Part shown: positions 7,432-15,313 of the stretch, in pieces
Numbering within the stretch: position 1 is the stretch's first letter
Layout: the number at the start of each line of letters is the position of its first letter
DNA from: an uncultured Clostridia bacterium
GTDB lineage: Bacteria; Bacillota; Clostridia; Oscillospirales; CAG-382
Direction: 5' to 3'
Assembly: GCA_944375955.1 (NCBI GenBank)
Contig: CALWBE010000058.1
Location: 1 to 48,237, forward strand
DNA length: 48,237 nucleotides
Notes under the pieces: generated by a model
What the model saw: only the letters and a program-made list of their open reading frames with translations
What the model was told of the DNA's origin: nothing
Database searches by the model: none
Program-made: the position numbers and the translations under genes

Positions 7432-8133
7432 TTACAGATATTTGATCAAGGCAGCGTGTACTTCATCGTACATTCCTCTGCTGATGGGAACAAGATTTCC
7501 GTTCAGCATGGTAATGTCGGTGCGACTGATCTTTTTTACATATTTCAATCCAACAATATAGGAGCGATGCACCTTGATAAAGGTTTCATCAAGCTGTTCC
7601 GCAAACTTCGCCAAGGAGATACGGGAACGGTAGACACCGCTTACGGTATGCACAGCCACGTGAACGTTTTCGGACTCCACGTAACAAATGTCCGCGAGCG
7701 AAACCTTCACATCACCGTCGGGAGATGTCAAAAGCACGGCTCTCTGTCGGTAATTAAGGTTGCTCACCGCACGGTCAAGAACGGGCAAAAGCTTTCTTTC
7801 GTCCGCAGGCTTGATAAGATAATGAAGTGCCGATACGTCAAAGCCATCGCTGAAATACTCATAGTATCCTGTGATAAACACGATCTGAACTGTAGAATTC
7901 TCCTTGCGAACTGTTTTTGCCAGTTCAACACCATTCATTCCGGGCATTTCTATGTCAAGCAACAATATATCAAAGTCTTTTTCCTCTGAATAATCGAAAA
8001 GAAATGACTTTGCCGACGAATAGGTCTTTAGCTCTGCAACGTGGCGGTTCTTGTTCGCCCAAGCGGATACTACACCCGATAAATATTCAATTTGATTCTG
8101 CTCATCATCGCAGATTGCAATTTTTAGTTTCAT
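7432..8133 (-). CDS. LytTR-family response regulator
   Basis: 233 aa from ATG 8133. The N-terminal receiver domain has the acidic pair (CDDE), the phosphoacceptor Asp in LLLDIEMPGMNG and the conserved Lys in LIKPAD. The C-terminal LytTR DNA-binding domain (about residues 130-230) contains ICYVESENVHV, FIKVHRSYIVG and LVPISRG. Proteins of this AgrA/VirR type bind paired 9-bp repeats upstream of target promoters. ATG 8133 was preferred to ATG 8139 because GGCGG lies 8 nt before it but only 2 nt before the other. It is probably co-transcribed with the kinase from the promoter at 8226-8254 and is the likely activator of the ABC genes. Confidence 0.9.
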   Translation of the reverse strand: MKLKIAICDDEQNQIEYLSGVVSAWANKNRHVAELKTYSSAKSFLFDYSEEKDFDILLLDIEMPGMNGVELAKTVRKENSTVQIVFITGYYEYFSDGFDVSALHYLIKPADERKLLPVLDRAVSNLNYRQRAVLLTSPDGDVKVSLADICYVESENVHVAVHTVSGVYRSRISLAKFAEQLDETFIKVHRSYIVGLKYVKKISRTDITMLNGNLVPISRGMYDEVHAALIKYL

Positions 8134-8225
8134 AGTCATTACCGCCGTTTTATAATCGTTTTTGTAAAAGTCTTTATATCAATATATTTGTTACCTTGCG
8201 CTTGGGCATAATTCCACTTAATAAC

Positions 8226-8254
8226 ATTATAACACAAATTCTCGTTTTTTTCAA
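8226..8254 (-). promoter_or_regulatory. Promoter of the LytTR regulator-kinase operon
   Basis: On the minus strand TTGAAA (8254-8249), a 17-bp spacer and TATAAT (8231-8226) match the sigma-A consensus. The leader to ATG 8133 is about 85 nt. Confidence 0.75.
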
Positions 8255-8450
8255 TCGTACAGTATCAAACTCTTTGTTAAATATATCCTACCGCAACTTA
8301 TCACGGACAAACCGAAAAAGCTTGCCCGTTTTTCTTTTGCCCAAATATTTTTCCATCGGAGGTTCGGCATTTTCGATTTTAACGCCGTGGAAGAAAACAA
8401 AAGAAAATAATTTTTCAAAAATCAGCCAAAACGCACCTTGCCAAGACCTG

Positions 8451-8790
8451 TAATAAGTGAACGGAAATTTTTTGATGATTTTCCGTAGACGGTTGAATTT
8501 CACCCCTCTGAAATTCCGAATAAGTGAAAGGTTCTTTTAGACCGTTGATTTTTCTCCCGCAAATGTCCTAACAAGTAGAGAGAAACATTTTTCAAAAAAA
8601 TTTTATGCAGCCCGTTGATTTTTGCCCTTTGAAATTCCGAATAAGTGAAAGCACTTGATACCGAGCAAATGCAGTTCATCGAAATTTAACATTTCCGAAC
8701 CCTGTATTTTGCCAAAAAAATGTCCGTTGTAGTGTGAAGGGGTATCAAGTTTTTCGCAGATTTTGTCCGTTGTAAAGTGAGAGGTATTGC
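8451..8790. repeat. Iteron-like repeat array, left block
   Basis: The motif AAGTGAAAGG, or variants (AAGTGAACGG, AAGTAGAGAG, AGTGTGAAGG, AAGTGAGAGG), recurs about six times at 40-95 bp spacing near 8454, 8522, 8573, 8642, 8731 and 8774. A 22-bp sequence ending in CCGAATAAGTGAAAG is repeated exactly at 8509-8530 and 8630-8651. CCGTTGATTTTT also recurs. No gene of plausible coding quality lies here. The array continues after the candidate oriT as a right block. Confidence 0.6.
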
Positions 8791-8884
8791 AAAAATCCCC
8801 GTTTATAGGATAACGGAAGTAGTTAGAGCAAGATTCTACCACGGTGCCAAATTTCGCCTACTGCTCATTTTCGCCCTTGTGGTG

Positions 8885-8925
8885 ATCTTGTTGGGGAGTG
8901 CCTTCCCCAAACCCTGCTGATCGGC
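8885..8925. other. Candidate origin of transfer (oriT)
   Basis: Arms TTGGGGA (8891-8897) and TCCCCAA (8904-8910) form a perfect 7-bp inverted repeat. It is followed immediately by ACCCTGCTGA, in which CCCTGC resembles the nick core ATCCTGC of IncP-type MOBP origins (established knowledge). The position, about 500 bp upstream of mobC and mobA in a non-coding conserved-looking stretch, fits an oriT. Rejected minus-strand reading frames cover the same bases. The exact nick site is not proven. Confidence 0.45.
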
Positions 8926-9149
8926 TAACGCCGCACATTTTCCTCTCGCTCCGTTTGGCAATTCTGCCATCTGCGGTGTTGTAGGGAGTAAGAGAAAATT
9001 TGAAAAATTTTTGTGACCTACCTTGAATAATCGCTCTCCACGATGGGTTGGGTGAAAGCGATACAACCAAACTTTTACGTTATCTCGCAAAAATCCATCA
9101 AAGAAAATTTGTTGTTTTCAGAAATCGCAAAAAACAGGGGGCTAAAACC

Positions 9150-9390
9150 ACCGAAAAAAGATGTTAAGTAGAGGGACAAATTTTCGATGGTTGCTAAAGC
9201 CGAAGAAAAACGGCGTTAAGTAGAGGAACTTATCAAAAGCCTCGGACAAACGCCAAAAAAATGTCCGTTGTTAAAGTGAAAGAATTTTTCAAAACACCTT
9301 AAAAACAGCCTCGAAAAAGGCGGTATATAGAGGGACTTTTCAAAACAGGGTGCAAAACGCTCTCAAAAAATATGGTAAGTGAAAGGAGTT
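9150..9390. repeat. Iteron-like repeat array, right block
   Basis: Five further units carry GTTAAGTAGAGGGAC, GTTAAGTAGAGGAAC, GTTAAAGTGAAAG, GTATATAGAGGGAC and GGTAAGTGAAAGGAG, near 9163, 9214, 9270, 9324 and 9375, spaced about 50-60 bp. Several are preceded by small GC-rich inverted arms such as GCCTC..AAAAAGGC. A 20-bp sequence ending in ATGTCCGTTGT is shared exactly between 8711-8730 and 9252-9271. The last unit overlaps the ribosome site of mobC, so the array touches a gene start. Between the blocks (8790-9150) lies the candidate oriT. Confidence 0.6.
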
Positions 9391-9396
9391 ATGCCT

Positions 9397-9795
9397 ATGC
9401 CAAAAAAGTACAACACGCCACATCGCACTTTCGTAGTCAAGACCCGCTTGACCGAGGAAGAACACAACTTCTTTATGGAGCGAATGAAAAATTACGAAAT
9501 GAGTCAATCCGAATTTATACGGCAAGCCATTGACGGCGCGGTTGTAAAACCGATTATCCGTGTCAATCCCGTCAACGATGAAGTGCTTGCCACGCTCGGA
9601 AAGCTCGTTGCCGAATACAACAAGATCGGCAACAACATCAATCAGATAGCGCGGACGCTGAACGAATGGCAAAGCCCATACCCACAGCTTGCCGACGAGA
9701 TAACCGCTGCCGCTTCAGATCTCGCCGCGCTGAAATATGAAGTCTTGCAAAAGGTAGGTGAACTGAATGGCTACGTTCAAACATATCAGCTCTAA
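9397..9795 (+). CDS. mobC: Mobilization accessory protein MobC
   Basis: 132 aa. The N-terminal part resembles a ribbon-helix-helix DNA-binding fold (TFVVKTRLTEEEHNFF, MSQSEFIRQAIDG). The C-terminal part has the MobC signature GNNINQIARTLN, with paired Asn residues before a helix. MobC proteins bind oriT with the relaxase and help open DNA at the nick site. ATG 9397 was chosen because AAAGGAG (9382-9388) lies 8 nt upstream; ATG 9391 is only 2 nt away. The end overlaps mobA by 29 bp, so the two are translationally coupled. The upstream repeat array runs into this leader, which suggests relaxosome proteins may regulate their own expression there (inference). Confidence 0.85.
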   Translation: MPKKYNTPHRTFVVKTRLTEEEHNFFMERMKNYEMSQSEFIRQAIDGAVVKPIIRVNPVNDEVLATLGKLVAEYNKIGNNINQIARTLNEWQSPYPQLADEITAAASDLAALKYEVLQKVGELNGYVQTYQL

Positions 9796-11416
9796 AAATG
9801 CTGATTACGGCGCAGCAGAAAAATATCTAACCTTTGCCCACGATGAGTTTTCTATGAAGCCCACGCTTGATGAAAACGGCAGACTTGTCCCACGCGAGAA
9901 TTTCAGAATTGCCACGATTGGCTGTGGCGAGGAAGATTTCGCTATTGCCTGTATGCGAGCAAATCTCCGATACGGCAAAAACCAAAAACGCGAAGATGTG
10001 AAAAGCCACCACTACATTATTTCCTTTGACCCACGGGACGGCACAGATAACGGATTGACCGTTGACCGCGCACAGCAGTTAGGTGAGGAATTTTGCAAAA
10101 CGCATTTTTGCGGACACCAAGCACTTGTTTGCACCCACCCCGATGGGCATAACCAAAGCGGCAATATCCACGTTCATATTGTGATAAACAGTTTGCGAAT
10201 AGAGGAAGTACCGTTGCTCCCGTATATGGATAGACCCGCCGATACGAAAGCCGGTTGCAAGCATCGGTGTACCGACGCGGCAATGGAATATTTCAAATCC
10301 GAAGTCATGGAAATGTGCCACCGCGAAAACCTCTATCAGATTGATCTGCTCCACGGCAGCGCAAACCGCGTTACCGAGCGTGAGTATTGGGCGCAGAAAA
10401 AGGGACAAGCCGCACTTGACGAGCGAAACGAAAAAATCACCGCCGATGGGCTGCCCCCGCGTACCACAAAATTTGAAACAGACAAAGAAAAGCTACGGCA
10501 GACGCTACGGGCTGTACTCGATACCTCAACCACATTTGAGCAGTTTTCCGCTTTGCTTTTACAGCAAGGGATAACCGTTAAAGAGAGCCGAGGGCGTTTA
10601 TCCTACCTCACACCCGACCGCACCAAGCCCATCACAGCACGAAAGTTAGGTGATGATTTTGACTACGCAGCAGTTATGCTGCGTATGACGCCAGTTCTCG
10701 CTTGTTTGGAGCAAAACGCACACAGGGTTGTCGAGGAACGCGCCGCAGCACTCAAAGCCGACAAAAACGCTCCCAAGCGTAGCGTGATGGAACGGCTTCA
10801 CGAAAAGCAGACCGCAGTTAAAAATGACGGCATACAGCGCACCGTTGATATTGAAGCCAAACGCGCCGAGGGTAAAGGCGTTGGTTATGAAAGATGGGCG
10901 AAAGTCCACAATCTCAAACAAATGGCAAGAGCCCAATTTCTGTTGGAAATAGGTTTTGGTTCACAAGACGAACTTGACGCGGCTGTAAATGTCGCCCAAG
11001 CCAATATGCAAAAGAGCTATGCCGCGCTGAAATCCTTTGACCCAAAGATCGCTGAGCAGAAAACGCTCCAGGATTGGATTCTCAAATATATCAAAACGAA
11101 AGATGTGTGCAAGGGTATCAACACCATCAAAAGGGAAAAAGACCGTGCCGCGTACAGACAAAAGCACGAAGCCGATTTTATCATCTACGAATCCGCCCGC
11201 CGTTATTTCGATACACAGGGTATTAAGAAACTACCTACAAATGCCGCTATTCGTGCTGAAATTCAAAGGCTGATTGCAGAGAAAAATGCCGCGTATAACG
11301 TCTACTATGCCGATAAGGAACGCTTCAAAGAATTACAGACCATTCAGCACAATTTAGCAAAACTTCACGGAGAGCCTACCCCCGAGAAAACAAAAAAGAA
11401 AGAACAGGAGCTTTAA
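9767..11416 (+). CDS. mobA: Relaxase MobA (MOBP-type mobilization nuclease)
   Basis: 549 aa. The N-terminal relaxase domain starts MATFKHISSKNADYG. It includes a candidate nucleophile Tyr in DYGAAEKYL, the motif SHHYIISFDP and the histidine cluster SGNIHVHIVINS, which holds the metal ion needed for strand nicking at oriT. After about residue 250 the protein is Lys/Glu-rich and helical, with a Lys-rich end, probably for DNA or coupling-protein contact. The start follows AGGTG at 6 nt within the mobC coding region. With no type IV secretion genes in the element, transfer would depend on a conjugative helper. A hairpin terminator follows at 11437-11458, separating mobilization from replication genes. 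Confidence 0.9.
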   Translation: MATFKHISSKNADYGAAEKYLTFAHDEFSMKPTLDENGRLVPRENFRIATIGCGEEDFAIACMRANLRYGKNQKREDVKSHHYIISFDPRDGTDNGLTVDRAQQLGEEFCKTHFCGHQALVCTHPDGHNQSGNIHVHIVINSLRIEEVPLLPYMDRPADTKAGCKHRCTDAAMEYFKSEVMEMCHRENLYQIDLLHGSANRVTEREYWAQKKGQAALDERNEKITADGLPPRTTKFETDKEKLRQTLRAVLDTSTTFEQFSALLLQQGITVKESRGRLSYLTPDRTKPITARKLGDDFDYAAVMLRMTPVLACLEQNAHRVVEERAAALKADKNAPKRSVMERLHEKQTAVKNDGIQRTVDIEAKRAEGKGVGYERWAKVHNLKQMARAQFLLEIGFGSQDELDAAVNVAQANMQKSYAALKSFDPKIAEQKTLQDWILKYIKTKDVCKGINTIKREKDRAAYRQKHEADFIIYESARRYFDTQGIKKLPTNAAIRAEIQRLIAEKNAAYNVYYADKERFKELQTIQHNLAKLHGEPTPEKTKKKEQEL

Positions 11417-11436
11417 TTTCATTCAAGCAAGATGTG

Positions 11437-11458
11437 AAAACATCACTTTGATGTTTTT
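11437..11458 (+). terminator. Terminator after mobA
   Basis: AAAACATC (11437-11444) pairs with GATGTTTT (11450-11457) across a 5-nt loop and leads into a T-run. It is AT-rich and modest in stability. The remaining intergenic bases to 11616 show nothing clear apart from the next gene's ribosome site. Confidence 0.55.
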
Positions 11459-11615
11459 CGCTGTAACGCTTTATACACCGAAAAACACATAACCCCATAC
11501 AACAATACTCCCCACGCAGTAAACGAGCCACACAAAGCAAAAAATCCCCGAAAATCAACCCTAATTCATACACTTTTCGTTACACGGACTACTAACAAAC
11601 AGGAGGTAAATGCCT

Positions 11616-12344
11616 ATGGCAGATAACCGCAAATACTATTACCTAAAACTGAAAGAAAATTACTTTGATGAGGACGTGATCGTTCTCCTTGAAAATCAGC
11701 CCGACGGATTTCTTTACTCCAATATACTCTTGAAGCTCTATCTGAAATCGCTGAAAAACGGCGGCAAACTACAACTTGACGAGAATAAACCCTATACCGC
11801 GCAGATGATCGCCACCATCACCCATCAGCAGATCGGAACGGTGGAGCGTGCACTACGGCTGTTTATGGAGCTTGGTTTGGTGGAAGTGCTGAATGACGGA
11901 GCTTTCTATATGAGTAATATCGAGCTTCTGATTGGTCAGTCCTCCACCGAGGGAGAACGCAAACGCAGGGCACGAATGGAATTACAGAAAATCCCGCAAG
12001 CCATAGCGGACATTTGTCCACCAGAGATAGAGATAAAGAAAGAGATAGATATAGATATAGAGTCAGAGATAGAGCGAGAGAAAGATACGGGACACGCCAC
12101 ACCAACCGTTTACGGCAGATACAAAAATATCTTTCTCACCGATACGGAGCTTGAAGCATTGAAAAACGAATTGCCCGAAAAATGGAGCTTTTATGTTGAA
12201 AGACTTTCCGAGTATATGGCATCCAAAGGAAAATCCTACGATAACCACGCCGCTACCATCCGTAAATGGGCGGTAAGCGATACCGAAAAAGCCGCCGGTC
12301 AAGGCGTTTCAACACTAACCTGCAAGGAGGGTACAAGCCTATGA
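11616..12344 (+). CDS. Phage-type replisome organizer (DnaD-like N-terminal domain)
   Basis: 242 aa from ATG 11616, which has AGGAGG 9 nt upstream; ATG 11610 is only 3 nt from it. The N-terminal winged-helix part (KYYYLKLKENYFDED, GFLYSNILLKLYLKSLKNGGKL, THQQIGTVERALRLF) matches the replisome-organizer family that begins replication in many clostridial phages and mobile elements. A linker around residues 130-158 is almost wholly E, I, D and K, encoded by a run of GATAGA-like hexamers. The C-terminal part (YMASKGKSYDNHAATIRKWA) resembles the DnaD/DnaB_2 ssDNA-binding motif. The gene ends in ATGA, overlapping the DnaC-like gene by 4 bp. Together they would recruit the host helicase. Confidence 0.8.
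   Translation: MADNRKYYYLKLKENYFDEDVIVLLENQPDGFLYSNILLKLYLKSLKNGGKLQLDENKPYTAQMIATITHQQIGTVERALRLFMELGLVEVLNDGAFYMSNIELLIGQSSTEGERKRRARMELQKIPQAIADICPPEIEIKKEIDIDIESEIEREKDTGHATPTVYGRYKNIFLTDTELEALKNELPEKWSFYVERLSEYMASKGKSYDNHAATIRKWAVSDTEKAAGQGVSTLTCKEGTSL
12019..12088. repeat. GATAGA-type purine repeat inside the replisome organizer gene
   Basis: About 70 bp of nearly uninterrupted A/G sequence is built from GATAGA, AAAGAGATA and GAGATAGAG units and encodes the E/I/D/K linker. Slippage by multiples of 6 bp would keep the frame and change linker length. Confidence 0.7.
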
Positions 12345-13180
12345 GTAATGTTTATCAAGAACTAATAACAAAAATGGCAGAAGCCACACCACAGCCCGAA
12401 GATTACACGGGCGAGGACGGTCTGCTCTACTGCGGCAAATGCCGTACACCGAAGCAACGATATTTTCCCGAAGGTCTGAAAACCTTGGGCATTGACCGTC
12501 ACCGCATTGACTGCGAGTGTGAAAAGGCAAAGCGTTTGGAGCGTGAAGCCGCCGAGCAACGCAGAAAACACCTTGATACCGTCGAAGACCTCAAACGCCG
12601 TTGTTTCTCCACCGAGCGAATGACAACGTGGAGTTTTGAGAACGACAACGGCAACACGCCCCAAATGGAATACGCCCGCCGATACGTTGAGAATTGGGAT
12701 AAGGTGAAAGCAGATAACATCGGCTACTACTTATGGGGAGACACCGACAGCGGAAAAAGCTATCTTGCCGCTTGCATTGCCAACGGTCTGATCGAAAAAG
12801 AAATCTCTGTCCGTATGACCAATTTCACAACAATACTCAACAACCTCGGCGCGAGCTTTGAGGGGAGAAACGAATATATTGAGCGTCTGTGCCGTTTTCC
12901 TCTGCTCATCATTGACGATCTTGGCACGGAGCGAGGAACAGAATACGCTCTTGAACACGTTTACAACGTCATCGACAGCAGATACCGAAGCGGTAAGCCC
13001 TTGATACTCACCGCCAATATCAGCCCCGACGTGCTGAACAATCCACCCGATATAGCCCACGCCCGTATTTACAGCCGGATACTTGAAATGTGCGTACCGA
13101 TACACATTATGGGCATACAGAACCGCAAGCAGACCGCACAGCGCAAAATGGAAACGCTGAAAAATATGATGAACGATTAA
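12341..13180 (+). CDS. DnaC-like helicase loader ATPase
   Basis: 279 aa. It has an N-terminal zinc-binding region with CGKC and CEC (residues about 31-60) and a coiled coil (60-88). The AAA+ domain has Walker A GDTDSGKS at 133-140, Walker B LLIIDDLGTER and a sensor-like ILTANISPD. This is the IstB/DnaC family that places the replicative helicase on DNA. ATG 12341 overlaps the previous stop as ATGA and has AAGGAGG upstream, so it is preferred to a reading that begins 75 nt earlier inside the previous gene. It acts with the replisome organizer, probably on the circular form of the element during transfer or maintenance (inference). Confidence 0.85.
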   Translation: MSNVYQELITKMAEATPQPEDYTGEDGLLYCGKCRTPKQRYFPEGLKTLGIDRHRIDCECEKAKRLEREAAEQRRKHLDTVEDLKRRCFSTERMTTWSFENDNGNTPQMEYARRYVENWDKVKADNIGYYLWGDTDSGKSYLAACIANGLIEKEISVRMTNFTTILNNLGASFEGRNEYIERLCRFPLLIIDDLGTERGTEYALEHVYNVIDSRYRSGKPLILTANISPDVLNNPPDIAHARIYSRILEMCVPIHIMGIQNRKQTAQRKMETLKNMMND

Positions 13181-13200
13181 CGATTGAAAGGATATTGCCT

Positions 13201-13497
13201 ATGGTAAAAAACAAGAGAAATACACGCACCGACCTTTATGACCTCTGCTCCTGTTATGAGCCGATAGAAATGCCGCCCGAAGGCACATTCGATACATTCA
13301 AAGAACCCGAACCCACGCTTGAAAATACATCGTTCTATGCCACCGAGGAAGACGGAAAGCTCTATTTCTACTGCGGCAAGACGAAAATCGAAGTCATTGA
13401 ACATTTTGCGGATAACGGAAAGGCACTCAATACGCTCGTTGAGGACGTTATCACCTATACCGCGCACAAGGACGTAAAAAGTTCACGAATGAATTAA
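13201..13497 (+). CDS. TnpW-like small transposon-encoded protein
   Basis: 98 aa, acidic, with no membrane segment. The C-terminal half (GKLYFYCGKTKIEVIEHF, then a helix with TLVEDVI) resembles the TnpW proteins of Tn4451-type elements, which have no assigned function. The N-terminus carries DLYDLCSCYEP with three nearby polar/Cys residues. ATG 13201 has GAAAGGA about 9 nt upstream and lies 20 bp after the DnaC-like gene, so it probably ends the replication operon. The family name comes from context and short-motif resemblance, so it is provisional. Confidence 0.55.
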   Translation: MVKNKRNTRTDLYDLCSCYEPIEMPPEGTFDTFKEPEPTLENTSFYATEEDGKLYFYCGKTKIEVIEHFADNGKALNTLVEDVITYTAHKDVKSSRMN

Positions 13498-13507
13498 CGG
13501 ATACGTA

Positions 13508-13536
13508 TTGAAGAAAACCCGCGTTTATGATATAAT
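13508..13536 (+). promoter_or_regulatory. Promoter of the serine recombinase gene
   Basis: TTGAAG (13508-13513), a 17-bp spacer and TATAAT (13531-13536) give a strong sigma-A match. The leader to ATG 13620 is about 75 nt and holds an inverted repeat. Confidence 0.75.
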
Positions 13537-13578
13537 GTATTACAGTGGAAGAGTATTGTAAGCGTGGGTTCGTTTCAA

Positions 13579-13603
13579 GAGAAAATCACTACGTGATATT
13601 CTC
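13579..13603. promoter_or_regulatory. Inverted repeat just before the recombinase ribosome site
   Basis: GAGAAAATCAC (13579-13589) and GTGATATTCTC (13593-13603) pair at 10 of 11 positions around TAC. The 3' arm ends 3 nt before AGGAGG (13607-13612). It may be a repressor operator or an RNA hairpin that limits translation of the recombinase. Confidence 0.5.
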
Positions 13604-13619
13604 AACAGGAGGATTTTTA

Positions 13620-15236
13620 ATGAAACAACCGTACAATACCGCACTATATATGAGACTCAGCCGCGATGATGAAAATTACGGCGACAGCGTATCCATCGAA
13701 ACACAAAGAACCATTCTCAGACAGTTTGCAAAAGAAAATCAGCTCCACGTTATGGACGAGTACGTCGACGACGGTTGGAGTGGGACTAACTTCGAGAGAC
13801 CGAATTTCAAGCGAATGATGGATGATGTGGAGCTTGGCAAGATCAACTGCATCGTAACCAAAGACCTCAGCCGTTTCGGTCGAGAACACGTTATGATGGA
13901 CTACTATCTTGAATTTGTGTTTCCCGAAAAGAAAGTACGCTATATCGCTGTCTCGGACAATGAGGATACCGAAAAGGGACTTTCCGACTTCGTGCCTTTC
14001 AAAAATCTGTTCAATGAATGGTTTGCAAAAGACACGAGCCGTAAAGTCAAGACCGCGCTCCATGCCAAGTTTGCCGCAGGACAGCATATATGCACTTATG
14101 CTCCCATCGGCTACAAGAAGCACAGTGAAGTAAAAAATCTTTTGGAGATCGACGAGGAAACCCGTTGGATTGTAGAAAAGATATTTGACCTTGCTTGCCG
14201 AGGTGCGGGAGCCGCCAAGATCACAAACATTCTCATTGATGAACAGATACCCACGGCAGGCTGGCTCAACTACACGCGATACGGAAAATTCGCTCACATC
14301 TATGCAGAAGCACCCGAAGAAAAACGCTACGCATGGACGATCTCGCAGGTCAAGTGTATTCTCAAAGATGAAATCTACATCGGCAATTCCGTTCACGGCA
14401 AGCAAACGAATATCTCCTACAAGAACAAAAAGAAGATACGCAAGCCCCAAGAGGAATGGTTCAGAGTGGAAAACACCCACGCTGCCATTATCTCAAAGGA
14501 TGTGTTCGATCAAGTGCAGGAGCAGATCGCAAGCCGCCGCAGAAAGCAACAGGACGGCACAACACAGATATTCGCAGGACTTCTCAAATGCGCCGATTGC
14601 GGATGGGCTATGAGTTTCGGAACGAACAAGCAGAACACCAAGCCGTACAGTTATTTCAACTGTACTTCTTATCGTCAGTTCGGCAAAAAACACGCCACTT
14701 GCACCGCACACTATATCCGCTACGATACGCTTTATACCTATGTTCACGCAAGACTGATGTATTGGTGGCAACAAGCACAAGCGGATGAAGCCAAGCTGAC
14801 CGAGAGAATACTCAAAGCCGGAGACAGGGAGAATGACGCGCAAACAAAAGCTCGTACCGCTTCGCTCACAAGAGCCGAGAAGCGCAAGGAAGAACTTGAC
14901 CGTCTGTTTTCCAAGCTATACGAAGATTGGGCATCAGAACGTATCACGGAGTACAATTTCAATACGCTGTCAAAGAAGTATCAGACCGAGCAGGAGGAAT
15001 TGCTCGTGAAGATAGACAAGCTGACAGCGGAACTGTCTGCCGAACAGCAAAGCGTAATCGATGCTGAAAAGTGGATAGCGAGCATCAAGAAATGCGCTCG
15101 TCCCACCGAGCTTACCGCCGACTTGCTCAACTCTCTGATCGAAAAAATCGTGATACACGAGGGCAAGGACAGCCAAAACGGTATGAAAGCACAGCCGATT
15201 GAAATCTACTACCGCTTTATCGGCAAAATTGATTGA
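13620..15236 (+). CDS. Large serine recombinase (element integrase, TnpX-like)
   Basis: 538 aa. The catalytic domain carries YMRLSRDDEN with the nucleophile Ser at about residue 14. It also has VDDGWSGTNFERP and the Arg-rich motif TKDLSRFGREH. The recombinase domain follows (about 170-290), then the zinc-ribbon with CADCGWAM and CTSYR..CTAHYIR, a coiled coil (about 400-490) and a DUF4368-type tail ending IEIYYRFIGKID. All catalytic parts are intact. ATG 13620 has AGGAGG 7 nt upstream; an in-frame reading 25 codons longer crosses the leader hairpin and is less likely. The gene stops 75 bp before the right end of the element, as expected for the enzyme that inserts and excises it through the GG-core att sites. 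Confidence 0.92.
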   Translation: MKQPYNTALYMRLSRDDENYGDSVSIETQRTILRQFAKENQLHVMDEYVDDGWSGTNFERPNFKRMMDDVELGKINCIVTKDLSRFGREHVMMDYYLEFVFPEKKVRYIAVSDNEDTEKGLSDFVPFKNLFNEWFAKDTSRKVKTALHAKFAAGQHICTYAPIGYKKHSEVKNLLEIDEETRWIVEKIFDLACRGAGAAKITNILIDEQIPTAGWLNYTRYGKFAHIYAEAPEEKRYAWTISQVKCILKDEIYIGNSVHGKQTNISYKNKKKIRKPQEEWFRVENTHAAIISKDVFDQVQEQIASRRRKQQDGTTQIFAGLLKCADCGWAMSFGTNKQNTKPYSYFNCTSYRQFGKKHATCTAHYIRYDTLYTYVHARLMYWWQQAQADEAKLTERILKAGDRENDAQTKARTASLTRAEKRKEELDRLFSKLYEDWASERITEYNFNTLSKKYQTEQEELLVKIDKLTAELSAEQQSVIDAEKWIASIKKCARPTELTADLLNSLIEKIVIHEGKDSQNGMKAQPIEIYYRFIGKID

Positions 15237-15290
15237 AAAATGGAATATGAGTGTCTATGAAACAAGAAATAGGCACTCATACAGAAGAAA

Positions 15291-15313
15291 TATCTTTAAC
15301 TATGTGAAACCGG
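15291..15313. other. attR (right element junction with GG core)
   Basis: The right inverted arm TATCTTTAA..ATG..GAAACC (15291-15311) is followed by GG and then by CGAAGGC of the regulator gene. It mirrors the left arm at 18 of 21 positions. Bases 15237-15290 hold another imperfect inverted repeat (GAGTGTCTAT and ATAGGCACTC). Confidence 0.75.

Larger units (their letters stand above)
2646..15313 (+). mobile_element. Integrative mobilizable element, 12,668 bp, Tn4451-like architecture
   Basis: The boundaries are set by the split XRE gene and by 21-bp inverted arms at the ends: GGTTTC..CAT..TTAAAGATA at 2646-2666 and TATCTTTAA..ATG..GAAACC at 15291-15311, 18 of 21 positions complementary. The crossover core is GG (2644-2645 on the left, 15312-15313 on the right). 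The element encodes DUF6061, an ABC exporter pair with LytTR two-component regulators (minus strand), MobC, relaxase, replisome organizer, DnaC-like loader, TnpW-like protein and a large serine recombinase next to the right end. There are no type IV secretion genes, so it would be mobilized in trans. Base composition is visibly more GC-rich than the backbone. Confidence 0.85.

Noticed and set aside
8836..9090. 84-aa and 70-aa minus-strand frames in the repeat region
   Set aside because: Two overlapping frames cover the candidate oriT, neither has a ribosome site or a known domain; more likely conserved non-coding DNA.
8451..9390. CRISPR array
   Set aside because: Repeats are degenerate, spacing varies from 40 to 95 bp, repeated units are not uniform and no cas genes are present.
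13644..14480. 278-aa minus-strand frame opposite the serine recombinase
   Set aside because: Shadow of a well-supported recombinase frame with an intact catalytic Ser and zinc ribbon.
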